NCBI GenBank assembly: GCA_014529385.2
Contig: CM043959.1
Location: 60,648,253 to 60,712,252, forward strand
DNA from: Adiantum capillus-veneris
Lineage: Eukaryota > Streptophyta > Polypodiopsida > Polypodiales > Pteridaceae
Direction: 5' to 3'
DNA: 64,000 nucleotides
The notes beneath the pieces are model-generated. The model worked only from the letters and a program-made list of their open reading frames with translations, was not told the origin of the DNA and did no database searches. How positions within the stretch are numbered: the first letter of the stretch is position 1; the number at the start of each line of letters is the position of its first letter. Positions 12,600-24,754 of the stretch are shown piece after piece. The position numbers and the translations under genes are program-made.

Positions 12600-13073
12600 T
12601 GCTACAGACGGAAACATGTGTGCCTTGCAAAATACCCAAGATAACACAATATCTAGCATAAACTGACAAATCTGCATACTTGGCGATTCCCATAGCACAT
12701 AAACCACGACATATGCGAACAAAGAGAGACTAAGAGCGAGACAGAGTAAAAGAGTACGTGCAGACACACCTCCTAGAGTAGAGTGCTACGCCAACACGTC
12801 GAGAGAGAAGAGAGGAGAGGAGAGAAGAATACATAGACACTGGGTGCAATCTCCCCCCGTGCAAGAGTGACCATTTCCCTCTTGCACGTATTTTATTTAT
12901 AGATTTCTTGAATGGTCAAATTGAGTACAAACTGGCCGACCGGTCATAAATGGCCAAAGCTCATAAAAGAGCAGTTGAATAATAAAATGTACAATATATA
13001 TATTTCCATTTGCATAGGCCTAGCTCGGTCCAGTCTTTTCCACCTGTCAACTGTAATAAATAATAAAATATCA
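12600..13073 (-). repeat. Element Y 3' LTR
   Basis: 474-base direct repeat of 23075-23550. Differences are mostly transitions. A clear polypurine tract next to it (right of 13073) is not seen; AATAGAGAGG on the minus strand is the best candidate. Confidence 0.85.
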
Positions 13074-14774
13074 ATTCTATAACATACCTCTCTATTGGAA
13101 AGCAACTATTCTCAATTGCGAATATAAAAATCTGCAAACAATACTTGTCAAAAACAATGATTAGAAATTTGTATTAAATAGTAAAAGAGAAATCCATAAA
13201 ATTAGACAACATTGCTTATGCCTGCCGTCATCCACATACTACCTATTCTAGTGTCCCATACTACGAGAATAAGTAGTATATGTCATATCTGATGAATCAT
13301 GATATCATTGGTCACACTCATCATTGTATAAATCAATTCTCATCAATCTCAAGTTCACTTTCATAAATACTGTCGCCACAGAAAATCATCATATACCAAT
13401 TTCAATCCAAATCCAAATATCCTTCATTTTTTATACCCGGGTAACAAAATCATACGAGTTGCAGTGGTGGCCAGTCACTGCAGCATGATTTTGTGATCGG
13501 TGTTGCCTAAATCGAGGAATCTACACCTGACGTGCTGCCTAAATCGGCGAATCTGCACTAGTGCTACCTAAATCGGCAAATCTGCATTTGATATAATTTC
13601 AAAAAGTGTGAATATGTAGTTTGTTGTTGTGCTGCCTAAATCGACGAGTCTGCACTAGATGAGCATTGACACACTGCCTAAATCAACGAATCTGTGTGCA
13701 TGTGACAAATGGACTAGACAAAACATAATAAAAACAAAACATTTATTACCTCTGTGACACCACATTGGAGTGAAGTTGAGTAGCAGAGTACTTACTAATT
13801 GTTGTTCACTAACCCAAAGGACCTCAATTCATGTGAGGAGCTGCATACCTTAATGTCAAATCCTCTCAATAGAAATTACATTTAGTGCAAGCAAAAGCTA
13901 GAACTTTAGAGATGGTTAATTTCACAATATGCCATAAGAGAACATAGATAAACAAAATATCTTGTTCCTTCCAAATTGTCCAATGGTATTATCCTTATCG
14001 CAAACTGTGTGAGTTTGTCCCCCTAAATTTAATTGTACCAAAAGAAAATAAGTTACAAGGAAGTAGAGAACGTGAGTATTATTGTAGTAGTATATTAAGC
14101 AAGAACAATGCGGTATAGGTAGATAAGAGATGATTGATAATGACAAATTCTTAAGACATATGATAGTAATAGATGTATTTAGGAGCTGACTCAATAAAGA
14201 AAAATGAAGATCAGTAGCAAAATCATCATGTTGTTTAAAATAGCCAATTAGATTTTTTTATAATTTTCTTTAAAAAAATTTGTTTATTGACACCTATCAA
14301 CCACTAGTGGAAACTCTTGGAAAGGATCTTTAATCATTCCCTGGAATGAAGACCGCTACTAAGATAAAATTTTTGGTAAATATTCAAATTGTGCCATGAA
14401 AGAGATTATTGGATGAGAAAAATCAAAATAAAAATTATTGGGTTCTTGTTAGTTCCATTACTTTTTGAAGTAAGAGGCCTAAAAGAGTGTTAAAGAAGAG
14501 ACTAATAGTGGAAATATTAGCAAGAGATTGTAGGAATTTTGGAAGACTCCTATTAGAGCATTGTGATCGAATGACAGAGATTGTTAGTGGGTGTACCTCG
14601 AGAGCTCTTCAGGTTCTCCACCATTCAAGGAATTATGAGACTATGCCAAAGAAAATAGACAAGTTAATTATTATTTTTCCTCGGATTTTGGACTGAATTG
14701 TTGCCCAACTACGAATACTGCAAATTTAAAAAGCGTGCGGACTCTCCAGCTAGTTGGGACCAAGTTTTTACATG
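13074..14774. other. Element Y interior, left part
   Basis: AT-rich and non-coding. The only structure I recognise is a set of five short direct repeats at 13502-13697. Confidence 0.5.
13502..13697. repeat. Five degenerate copies of a 24-base motif
   Basis: The motif CCTAAATCGRCGAATCTGCA occurs five times with changes (starting near 13505, 13537, 13568, 13634 and 13676), separated by unlike spacers of 5 to 45 bases. The cores are kept while the spacers vary, which is unlike a plain minisatellite. Confidence 0.7.
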
Positions 14775-14885
14775 ACAAGATTCCTATGCTTGATAATAGC
14801 TTCTAGAAGGACATTTGTAAGCTTGGTGCTTGAGAGATCCAAGGAAGTAAGGCCAGTCAGATTTCCAATGAGATAGGATTGCCTT
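14775..14885 (-). pseudogene. Possible leucine-rich-repeat gene scrap
   Basis: On the minus strand IGNLTGLTSLDLSSTKLTN reads like one plant LRR unit (usual form IGNLTxLxxLDLSxNxLxG). No second unit, kinase or signal peptide is seen around it, and flanking frames are closed. It may be a captured gene fragment, or chance. Confidence 0.35.
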
Positions 14886-15283
14886 TGACATTAAAGTTGC
14901 ATACAAATGGCCAAAGCGGTGCCATTATAGTTAATACCAAAAGATGCATCTCAAGCACCATTTTGAAGAGCTTCTTGGTGGAAAAACAAAAAAAAATTGT
15001 TCCCTAAAAGAGATATTATAAGTCAGGCAAGTATGCATTCCATAAAGCATGCAGCCGTTCCAAGGTAGCTTCATATGCACACAATTATAGTACTATGTTG
15101 TCTCATAGAGAATGCTGGACAACTCCCTCGCATATCATCAGAGAGATAGTAGGCTAGAGTAAAATGTTCCAAGGGTAATTATTAAAATCAAATTTGCTGC
15201 ATGATCGGAAACCTAAGGGGGAAGATACACTCCGCACGAGATTCATACTTTGTGGGAAACAACCCCAAGATTTTTTCTTAGCT

Positions 15284-15790
<507 letters not shown>

Positions 15791-16314
15791 GCCACATTAC
15801 CACAGCGTGCGTGATGTGAGGCAGGAAACATGGCGCTTTAGTGTGGTGTGTGGGAGGAAGTTGCAGAGCAACGATGTGGGGGCTCCCTAGTTGGTGAGTA
15901 GGTCAAGACCCTTGTATTGATTTTTTTAAAGTTTCCAAAAACAACAAAATAAACATAGATATTGTGGGCTCTATCGACGACTACTACTCTATGGAGTTCG
16001 TGATGTGAGACAGGCAGCATGGGACTACGCACGGTTAGGTAGGGAGGAGACAGGAGCATATGTGTGGTATGCATGGAAACAATGCTCTACACCTGCATGG
16101 TCTTTGGTGGGCGGCTGTAAAGAGGAAGAGAGAGATAGAGAACTCCAGTTTAGGAGGGGAGGTGCACCGTTGGGACTGCGAGAGGGTGAGGGACGGTTGT
16201 TGGCTATGAGCTCTTGTGAAGTGGTTTGGTAGCCGTCGCAGGGCATCAATATGATGTTAGGCCCAGAGGAAGAGAGTCAGTGCATGTGGTGGACGTGCAC
16301 TACATGGCTCAAGT

Positions 16315-16340
16315 AGTGTGTGTGTGTGTGTGTGTGTGTG
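16315..16340. repeat. (GT)n microsatellite
   Basis: About 12 GT units, uninterrupted. Confidence 0.9.
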
Positions 16341-17015
16341 GTTGAAGTTTCACACAAGATCAACCACCATGCAAGGTTGTTGAGATCGTCCCCATGCACT
16401 GTAGTGAACACTCCAGATGGGGCCACTTCAGCACCACCAGTAGGCGAATCAAAAAGTCTACAATTTTACCTATGGCATGAGGGTAGCTTGAAGGTAACCT
16501 CGCCTTGCATGCAATACGCTACCATTAACCCATTAAGTGGATGTCATACTGTCTTGGAGAGTTTTTCATCACTCAAAAATCCTCTCTTAAAACCCAACAC
16601 CCCAGTTAAGACTGCACTTTTCTCCTGTTTTGAAACTGCTTGCAGCGTGCATGAATTATGGTCGCACCAAAGAATTAGCTGCCCGCCTCCCACACAGGGT
16701 AGAGGTACCTACTAATAAGTTTGGCTACTGCCCATTGGTGATGTCTTCGGCCTTGGCTCCAGCTCTTCGACGCCCCTAGAGTTGTATTTATGGTAGCAAA
16801 CCCTTTATCTCTTGGGGTTAGTTTCTATGGCAAGAGTAAGCAACACAGGAAAAAACAATTTCCACTTTCTTGGGATTGTTTCCAACTACCTTAAATTGAC
16901 ACCATCTTGAGTCAGAGTTATTGCATTCACAATTTGTCAAAATATTCGGGACGCCCCCTTTGATAAATGACCTCTTTTCTTTTTCTTCTTTCTTCTTCTA
17001 CTGCAATTTATCTAT

Positions 17016-17070
17016 CCCCCCCCCCCCCCCCCCCCCCCCCCCCCGCCCCCCACACACACACACACACACA
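17016..17070. repeat. Poly-C and (CA)n tract
   Basis: 29 C, one G, six C, then about ten CA units. It resembles the larger poly-C/CA tract at 7689-7875 in composition. Confidence 0.9.
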
Positions 17071-17368
17071 TGCACATATATCTATGTATATCTAGGTGGG
17101 CTTGCTATAATCACAATTTCAAGAAGGATTACTATTAATTGTATCCCAAAACTTCCCAAAGACTTATAGCATTAAGAAGAGAGAGCATTAGAAAAAATAT
17201 GAACCCTCTAGGGGCCCTTTGGGATTAAGGTTAATTAGAGGTCAGCCAATAGGAAGAGGGTGGTGGACACACTCTATACCCTCAAAAAAGTAGGGGGACA
17301 AGGTAGCCTTACACCTCTTAATTGCCTCTTACCTAGTGAGAAGGTAAGGGAGGTGGCTAGGGGAAAGA

Positions 17369-17384
17369 GGGGGGGGGGGGGGGG
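17369..17384. repeat. Poly-G run
   Basis: 16 consecutive G in a purine-rich surround. Confidence 0.9.
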
Positions 17385-19807
17385 ACCACTTTGATCTCTT
17401 TTCCCCCACTTTTTGGCCCGGATTTAAAAATATACTAAAAATTTCAAAATTTCAAAAAATTTCAAATTTCAAGTTTTCCCTCCTTAAAAGGTCCCCAAAT
17501 CTATTTCATGGTCAAAAAAGTATTTTTGACCTTCAAAAGTTAAAAACGTGCACTAAAAAATCCAAAAAATTGCTTTTTTAAAAAAACAAATCAAAACATC
17601 ATTTTCACCCTCCAAAGTCTTTCCAAACCTATTCTATAGCTAAAAAGTGTTTTTCTCTCTCTATAAACCCTTTTCCAAGCTCTCCATTGCTGCAACAACC
17701 ACATGCACCCCCTATAGTCCATCATTATCTCTTTGCTAGCTTTCTCCCACCTCCATTGTAGCACCAAGCAAGCTCCTCCTCCATCTCTTCCCCTTGCCCA
17801 CCACATAGTTTCACACCAAGCTAGCTCCTCTCCCTTCTTTCACCTCCATTACAACATGAAACAAAATTCTACTCCTTCTACTTTCATTCACTCACACTAC
17901 ATGGAAACCTCTACTCCCGAAGGTGGCAAAAGTATGAGCTCACATGAGTTGCATACCACAACAATAGGAGGTGTGAATATCGCGTGGGCATTGCAAGGGT
18001 TCATCTCCAACATAAAAATAGAATGGTAAGAAAACTATCCTTGTAGCTTACATTCAGAGCTTAACATCATCTCCATCTTTAAGTTTATCATGCTGGAGAT
18101 AATTAACCTCTTTATGGCTTTCAATGTTTAGGCTTCACACCTCATAACACTGGGGGGTGCTATTTTGTTGATGGCTTTGGTGCGCCATCTACAGTTGTGT
18201 AGCATGTGATTTGAGTTTCACAATGTAAGTAAGTTGTGTTATCTATTGAGAGTCGTCAAAGATTTTTCTTGTAATTTATTGTTCGTATAATTGTCATTAG
18301 ATAATTGGAATGATATCATTTTGTACTTTATAACTTTGTGCTCACATAATCTTTCGTTTACTTACAGATTCAACTTGTTTTAAGAGGACATGAGCAAGCA
18401 ACCATGTGTAGAGATGGAAATCACTCTATTTTTGTTCCTTGAGGAACCTTTCACTACCATGTTAAAAGATTTTGATAAGAATAGTAGGTATTTTTTAGAA
18501 TCTTGAACCAATAGGGACTCTCTAAGAGCTCTCATAGAAGCCATCCATATAGTACTACTATCTTCCCTAGTGTCATAGACACACAAATACTCAAGTGTAT
18601 GAATCTCTAGATGAGGAAGACAAATACTTGTAAGAGAAGCCTAACAGCAACAACATTGTCTCCATTTGTAATTATTTTTCATGAGGCTGGATTCCTCTAT
18701 AAATTCAATATAAATATGTTTTTTTGTTAAATGGTGTCGCATTGAGTGAGAGTATTTAATTTAGATTACTGAAGTTTCATACAGATCTGAGAAATATTGT
18801 TTACTTTTATGGATATTTTTATTAAAGTGGATCATAAACTTTGTCAAGATGTCCTCATTTGGGGATGTTGAATATATATCATTAGCAATGTTTCACAAGT
18901 TAAGAAAGCTAAACTCTTGCTTTCCAACATTTTATTGCTTCCATACTATGCATATGCCAAGCTTGAGTAGAGAAATCACTTGAGATGGAGGTGTCTATGT
19001 ATAGGGGTGACTTATTATTGATTCTTGTTTCATCATACATATATTGTAAAGCCTTTGAGTTTCCAACTTTTTGAGTAGTGTTGACAAGTTTTTGGTATGA
19101 AATCTTCTTAAATATCCCTATTCATTAGCTATTGGTAGCTATTTCTTTGGTATTGCTAAAGATGATACCAATAGCTATCACCTTGTGAACTTAACTGTTA
19201 AATTCCGGATTTTATTTTTACCATGTAGCTCATTTGGATAGAGAAAGTCTAAACATAAATTATGGATACATGCATTGTTAACATAGAAGATATGTACCAC
19301 TCGAGTCTATGTAAACTTCCAATCAAGAAACCTTTGGTTGGATACTATAACAATAGGGGTCACATGTGGTTTCAAATACCAAAGAAATGGCTTAACCAAA
19401 AGATTCCCAAGAACACTAGGTGGACACAAGGAAGTCAAAATTGGCTCCTTGTTTGGTCGATTTCTAGTGTTTAATGTTTAGTGCACAGGATTTGTGAGGC
19501 CGTTGACATGGGGAGTTCACTAAAGTATATGTAACATAGCACATGTGTTCAACAGAAGGGATTTTATATTCTTGTAAAGTTGCAGAAACATGTGTAGATA
19601 AGGCCTATAAGGGGTACTTTTAATCCATTCTAGTGAACGCACGTGATATAGGAAAATTTTACATAGTGAATGCTCCGGACCTTTGAACACAAAGAAAGGG
19701 GGGGGGGGAGCTCTAATTACATCTGAGTGAAAAGAAGTGGAATTTGTACTGTCATGTTGCATAAAGATTTGCTTTCACTTAATCTAAAAAAAAATTGGTA
19801 TCCTGGG

Positions 19808-20625
19808 GTGCAGACAAGGCCATATAATGCAAAAAAAGGGATGGCCACAAGGGCGCGTAGTGAGCCATCCAAAACTGCTGGATGGGCCATATGTGGGCCC
19901 TTGTGACCACCCTTTTTTTGCATAATTAGGCTATTGTTGCACTCCAGGACCCTGGAAAAGATGAGATGAACCTAAAATTGAACTTTTCAAGCACATTATG
20001 CCTTTCTTCAACTCAACTTACTAGTTCCCTGCACCAAAAGGGCAAATCACATTGGACAATATAAAAATCTAGTCTCATGCTGCATAAACATCTGGTTTCA
20101 TCAAATATTAACATTATTGCTATTATAAGGGGCAGACAAGGCCATATAATGCAAAAAAAAGGGTGGCCACAAGGGCGCGCAGGTGAGCCATCCAAAACTA
20201 TTGGATGGGCCATCTGTGCGCCCTTATGGCCACCCTTTTTTTTGCATAATTAGGCTATTGTTGCACTCCAGGACCTTGGAAAAGGTGAGATGAATGTAAA
20301 ATTTAACTTTTCAAGCACATTATGCCTTCCTTCAACTCAACTTACTAGTTCCCTGCACCAAAAGGCCAAATCACATTGGACAATATAAAAATTTAGTCTC
20401 ATGCTACATAAACATCTGGTTTCATCAGCTATTAACATTTTTGCTATCCTAAGGGGCAATCAAAGCTAGAAAATGCAAAAAAAAGGGTGGCCACAAAGGC
20501 GCGCAGATGAGCCATCCAAAACTGCTGGATGAGCCATTTGCGCGCCCTTGTGGCCACCCTTTTTTTTGCATTTTCTAGCTTTGTTTGCCCCTTAGGATGA
20601 CAAAAATGTTAATATTTGATTTAAA
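19808..20625. repeat. Tandem array of 322-bp units, each with a long hairpin
   Basis: Three hairpins follow at a spacing of 321 and 323 bases (stems 19828-19924, 20149-20246, and about 20429-20620). The core stem is ATGCAAAAAAAAGGGTGGCC on the left against its complement on the right, then GGGCGCGC arms and a loop around CCATCCAAAACTGCTGGATGG. In the third unit the arms extend to about 95 bases, through CTAAGGGGCAA and ATTAACATT. The spacers between hairpins (with CTCAACTTACTAGTTCCC) are near identical in units 1 and 2. Decayed partial units seem to precede 19808 and follow 20625. Compensating changes were not counted. Confidence 0.8.
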
Positions 20626-23061
20626 TTTAACTCTTCATGGCCAGAACCACTTAACTTAAAACACATGGATAAACTGAAAAGCCAAATCACTATGGAGACA
20701 ATAGATACAACTCTTAATCATTTTGTCATTGCAAAGTCATCTGAAATGATGTGAGCCTCTGCAACTTCTTGAATAGCCTCCAACGCTATTGCTTGCATTT
20801 TATACTGATTTCCATAGCTTTGAAGCACCTCCTTCACCGTGTGAGCATATTTTTGATGCATGGCCATGATTCAAGTGTTGAACTTTTCGGTTGTTTTCAA
20901 CAGCTTTTAGATTTCAATTGGCTCCGAATCTGTCTGGGCTTGTCTCACATGAATTTGTTAATCTCATCGCGTTCTTCGACCAGCATGTGATGAGAAAAAA
21001 TCATATCTTGCTCGCATTCTCCAAAAATCAACGTGCAAGTTGACAATTTATTTAAAAATGATGTAAAACATACATTTTTTACTTTTTTCTTAATCTACGG
21101 GCTCCAACGAGCATTAAAACCATGGAATCTGAAAATACTCAAAGAACCATTGTTTTGTATTGTGTTAAGGGCTGTATTTCCTACATACAAAACTTTCCCA
21201 AAATCTCGCCCTAACACCTTCAAAAGTGGCTTCCAAGAGTGCACTCGGTCAAAATTTGAAACTGAAGAAAAACAATCAGAATGAACTCCTAGACTGTGTA
21301 TAAATTTTAGAATAACCAAAATTTCCTTCAAAAAAATGTTATGCTAAAAAATTGAAAATAGCCCCCCATTGGACTCCCCACAACGATAGAAGTCAAAGGG
21401 TTCAAGGAGAGGTATGGTGTCACAAGTGCATGGTGGGAATCTCATCGAGGTTTATTTCGTCAAGATCTCTTGTACTTTATCATGTCTTCTCATGTACAAT
21501 CTTACAAAAAAAAAAAATGACACTTTAAATGACTACAAATCTTATTTAACTTATCAAACAATCTAAAATATGGTAGACCAAGAGTGCTCTTACACATCAA
21601 CAAACAAAAAAGTCCAAACTTCTTCTCATTAACTTTGATAAACATACATTCTAAACAACTTCCAAGGGGTAGTGCAGTCATAGTTCTTACATCCATTCCA
21701 TGACATGGTATGCTCATGGGGTGAACTATCATAAAAAAATATCTCTGGTGGGGGTGCTCTCATGTTAGGAAAGGGTGTGCTGCTGATGAAAAGCTATTGT
21801 ATTGTCCTACTAGGGATCTCTCCATGTTAGCATAGTGATTTTTAGTGTAGTGGGAGCCACATTGCTTGAGGAGAGCTTTGTGCCACCGTAAAAGCTTCAT
21901 GTTATGCCAGTTCCTTGAGCCATTCTTGCATTAGGATGAGATTACCCACCTCTAATAAGGATGGATTTGAAGCACCTACCTGCAAGATGTAACAAAGAAG
22001 GCTCTTTTGGAGGAAAAGTGGTGACACTTGACATCTCTAACCTACACCCACTGTTTCTTGTAATGCCACTGTTTTGAGCTGAAGAGCTTGACATTCGTGC
22101 ATCCACGAATGCAAAGAAGAACCTGCACCCATACACAACCAATTGCAATAGCCTAACAAGCCTACTTCTCCCCTCCCAAGATATTGAAGAACCATACACA
22201 TTCGTCTCACCGACAGTATGACGATCTTGGGATGACCTCTGCTCACCCTCACGTGCGGCCTTCGATGCAAACACCGCGGACAAGCAATATGTACACTTTT
22301 GTTGTGCGGAGTACATGGTGGTGGAGGCATACAATTTGTGATATCCGTGAGCACCATGGCAGCTGTTGCGTGAGGAAGCAAAGAATGAAAAGAAAGAGGG
22401 GGGAGGGAGAGGGAAGAACATGGGAGGAGAGAAGGGGGCAGGGGGGGGAGAGGGAGAGAGAGGGGAGGAGGAGGAGAGAAGGGGGTAGGGAGGGAGAGAG
22501 GAGGAAGGAGGAGGAGAGAACAAATGTTTTTTTTTTTGAGATTTTTTTTTGAAAAAGTGGACTTTTAGTGTTTGTAGGTTTAAAAAAATGTCAAAAAATG
22601 ATTTTTTGATGTGTATATATGTTGGGAGGGAGTTTTAAGTCAAAAATAAGTAAAAATAATTTTTTTGAAAAAAAGTCAAATTTTGGCTCTTAGTGACCCA
22701 CGTTTTTGCTGATGTGGCCACACCCCTTTACTCCCTTCACTTTCCAAAAGCTAAAGAGAGAAAGTGACCTCTTAGGTCCACATCCTACATGTGTCTAAAA
22801 AAAAGGCTAGAAAAGTCTACTCAAAACTAACTTCTTGAATGCCCTTGTCCCCTTAACCCTACATAACATTAGCCTTAAATTAGGATTCCTTACAAGGCCC
22901 ATGCAAAGTCCATATTTCTCCTAATGGTAAACAAAAAATTTATATAAAACAAAATAGAAGCATATAATTCTACTTATTTGTGTTACAAAATGTGACGAGC
23001 TATGTTGTTGAAAAGAAAATCTTACACGAGGTGTTTTCTTGTTACCAAGAGCGTATCCTCA
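20626..23061. other. Element Y interior, right part
   Basis: No gag frame follows the copia primer site on the minus strand, where it would be expected. The 193- and 114-codon minus-strand frames between 21942 and 22523 come from a purine/pyrimidine tract and unrecognised sequence. Oligo-A and oligo-T runs are frequent. Confidence 0.5.
22379..22520. repeat. Polypurine tract (G/A-rich, about 140 bases)
   Basis: The plus strand is almost entirely G and A over 140 bases with mirror-like GGGAGA and GGAGGA motifs and very few pyrimidines. Such tracts can form triplex DNA. Confidence 0.85.
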
Positions 23062-23073
23062 GCTCTGATACCA
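23062..23073 (-). promoter_or_regulatory. Element Y primer binding site
   Basis: On the minus strand TGGTATCAGAGC, complementary to the 3' end of initiator Met-tRNA, lies one base after the LTR end TGTAGCA. It fixes the direction of element Y. Confidence 0.85.
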
Positions 23074-23074
23074 C

Positions 23075-23550
23075 TGCTACAAACGAAAACATGGCTGCCC
23101 TGCAAAATACCCAAGATAACACAATATCTAGCATAAACTGACGAATCTGCATACTTGGTGATTCCCATAGCACATAAAGCACGACGTATGCGAATAGAGA
23201 GAGACTGAGAGCGAGACAAAGCAAAAGAGCACGTGTAGACGCACCTCCTAGAGTGGAGTGCTATGCCAGCACGGCAAGAGAGAAGAGAGGAGAGGAGAGA
23301 AGAATACACAGACATTGGGTGCAATCTCCCCCTGTGCAAGAGTGACCATTTCCCTCTTGCACGTATTTCATTTCTATATTTCTTGAATGTTCAAATTGAG
23401 TACAAACTGGCCGGCCGGTCATAAATGGCCAAAGCTCATAAAAGAGCACTTGAATAATAAAATGTACAATATATTTATATTTCCATTTGCATAGGCCTAG
23501 CTCAGTCCAATCTTTTCCACCTGTCAGCTGTAATAAATAATAAAATAACA
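23075..23550 (-). repeat. Element Y 5' LTR
   Basis: 476-base direct repeat of 12600-13073, bounded by TG and CA, with the target duplication TCACA on its right. Confidence 0.85.
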
Positions 23551-23957
23551 TCACACACCACATTTAGCATAGTTTGCATGCTACTACAACTCAACAACTT
23601 TCCCTTTTTACACCGCATAGGAACGGCCTCTGAGGCCCTCAGCTAGCTTTCACTCCAATCCACTATATGAGCACCTCCATGGAAGTCCCTTGAGGGGAAA
23701 CGATGGCGCCGTCGCTGCCCCGTACTTCCTCTTTAAAAAACCTTTGGCACGGAAACTTCCTCTACAAAGTGCCACATCATCACCTGCTCGTGGGCGCCCA
23801 CTAGCCGCCATCGGCCACCACGTCCGCCATCTTCTTCAACAAAATCCGTCGGCCAACCGCCATCAACAGAGCCGCAAACGGCACGCACAACGCCACCGAC
23901 GAGAAGCCATAGCCACCATGCAAGGGGAGCTCCTCACTCCACATTGATACTCCAAAG
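23551..23957 (-). repeat. Element 4 3' LTR, second piece (U3)
   Basis: Continues the LTR broken at 12599; homologous without a break to 51612-51968. It ends at CAAAG, the target duplication of element X. Confidence 0.75.
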
Positions 23958-24166
23958 TGAAGAGTGCATGTGCACGGATGCATGCATGCGCGGTGCGATG
24001 TGTGAATACGAGAAGGGGGGAGAGAGAGAGTAGACGCTGTGTGGGTGGAGTAGGTCTCAAATGTGCTACTCCTTATTCTTGGTATATGTACAAGAATAAG
24101 GTGAGTTGTGGGTAGGTGCCCATCGCTTGGGCGGCCAAGCAAGGCATATAGGCCTTTACCCCAACA
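23958..24166 (-). repeat. Element X 3' LTR
   Basis: 209 bases, partner of 29718-29926; also matched by 51969-52187. Contains the inverted pair TTATTCTTG/CAAGAATAA around a TATATGTA centre. Confidence 0.8.
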
Positions 24167-24305
24167 ATCTCCCACTTAAAGAAGAATGTGCCGATAAGTG
24201 AGTCCTACTAGCTAAACTATTATTATGCACAAGAAAACATGTGAGAGACTCTCAACCTACACCCACTGGCTCGCTCAGTCGATCTACATGCAGTTGTATC
24301 GGCTC

Positions 24306-24521
24306 TCAGTGGTAGGCGAGCGTGCGTAACCACGCTAGGTCTTGAATGTAAATCCCGCAGACTACTCTATAGATCTGCAAAACTTTACTATGAATCATGC
24401 TAGCATCAGTCACTGTATGACTGACAATCCCTACTGCAAATTCTCTCGCTGCAGCTGCTAGGTCAGGACTCAACACTAGTAGGTCGTACATGAGACACCC
24501 AAATGTTGACAAAATGTGCAC
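24306..24521 (-). pseudogene. Unclear relic next to the element X polypurine tract
   Basis: The minus-strand frame includes GCLMYDLLVLSPDLAAA, which loosely resembles the copia segment GSLMYxMVxTRPDLAYA between RT and RNase H. A homologous frame lies at 52384-52596 in the second X copy (GHLMYHLLVSRPNLEAAVG), and the Arg-Pro there fits better. If correct, it is the last trace of the copia RT-RNase H part. Frames around it are closed. Confidence 0.4.
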
Positions 24522-24754
24522 AAATCTGGCTATACTCGCCTTGCCTGCACTATTTGCATGTACTACACCGACACACTAGGATGGCTACGTCCTTCTCACC
24601 CATAGGCGAAACTAAGCGTCCTGGTACCAACTTATCAACCTCTATCATGAGCATATCAAAGAGCTCCATGTCCGTCATCTTTACTTGTGTCTATAGGGAG
24701 CATGCCTGCTCTACCTCTACCTGCACAGACTCTAGAAACACCTGTTGTGTCTCG

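Larger units (their letters stand above)
15791..19807. other. Element Y interior, central part
   Basis: No coding frame recognised. The longest plus-strand frame (16320-16715, 131 codons) starts in a GT microsatellite and has no known motif. AT-rich, pyrimidine-rich and microsatellite stretches alternate. The segment at 17205-17600 may pair as an inverted repeat with 22550-22890. Confidence 0.5.

Noticed and set aside
13502-13697. CRISPR-like array
   Set aside because: Only five degenerate copies with spacers of uneven length, no cas genes, and a plant genomic context.
16320-16715. 131-codon plus-strand frame
   Set aside because: It starts in a GT microsatellite and shows no family resemblance or second supporting copy.
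20630-20880. Minus-strand segment VLQSYGNQYK...EAIQEVAEAH resembling the histone H3 core helix
   Set aside because: The similarity covers fewer than 30 residues with about a third identical and stops there; no histone tail or further helix was found, so chance is likely.
21942-22523. 193-codon minus-strand frame rich in Pro and Ser
   Set aside because: Its first part is the complement of the polypurine tract; the rest has no motif, and another frame is open over the same bases.
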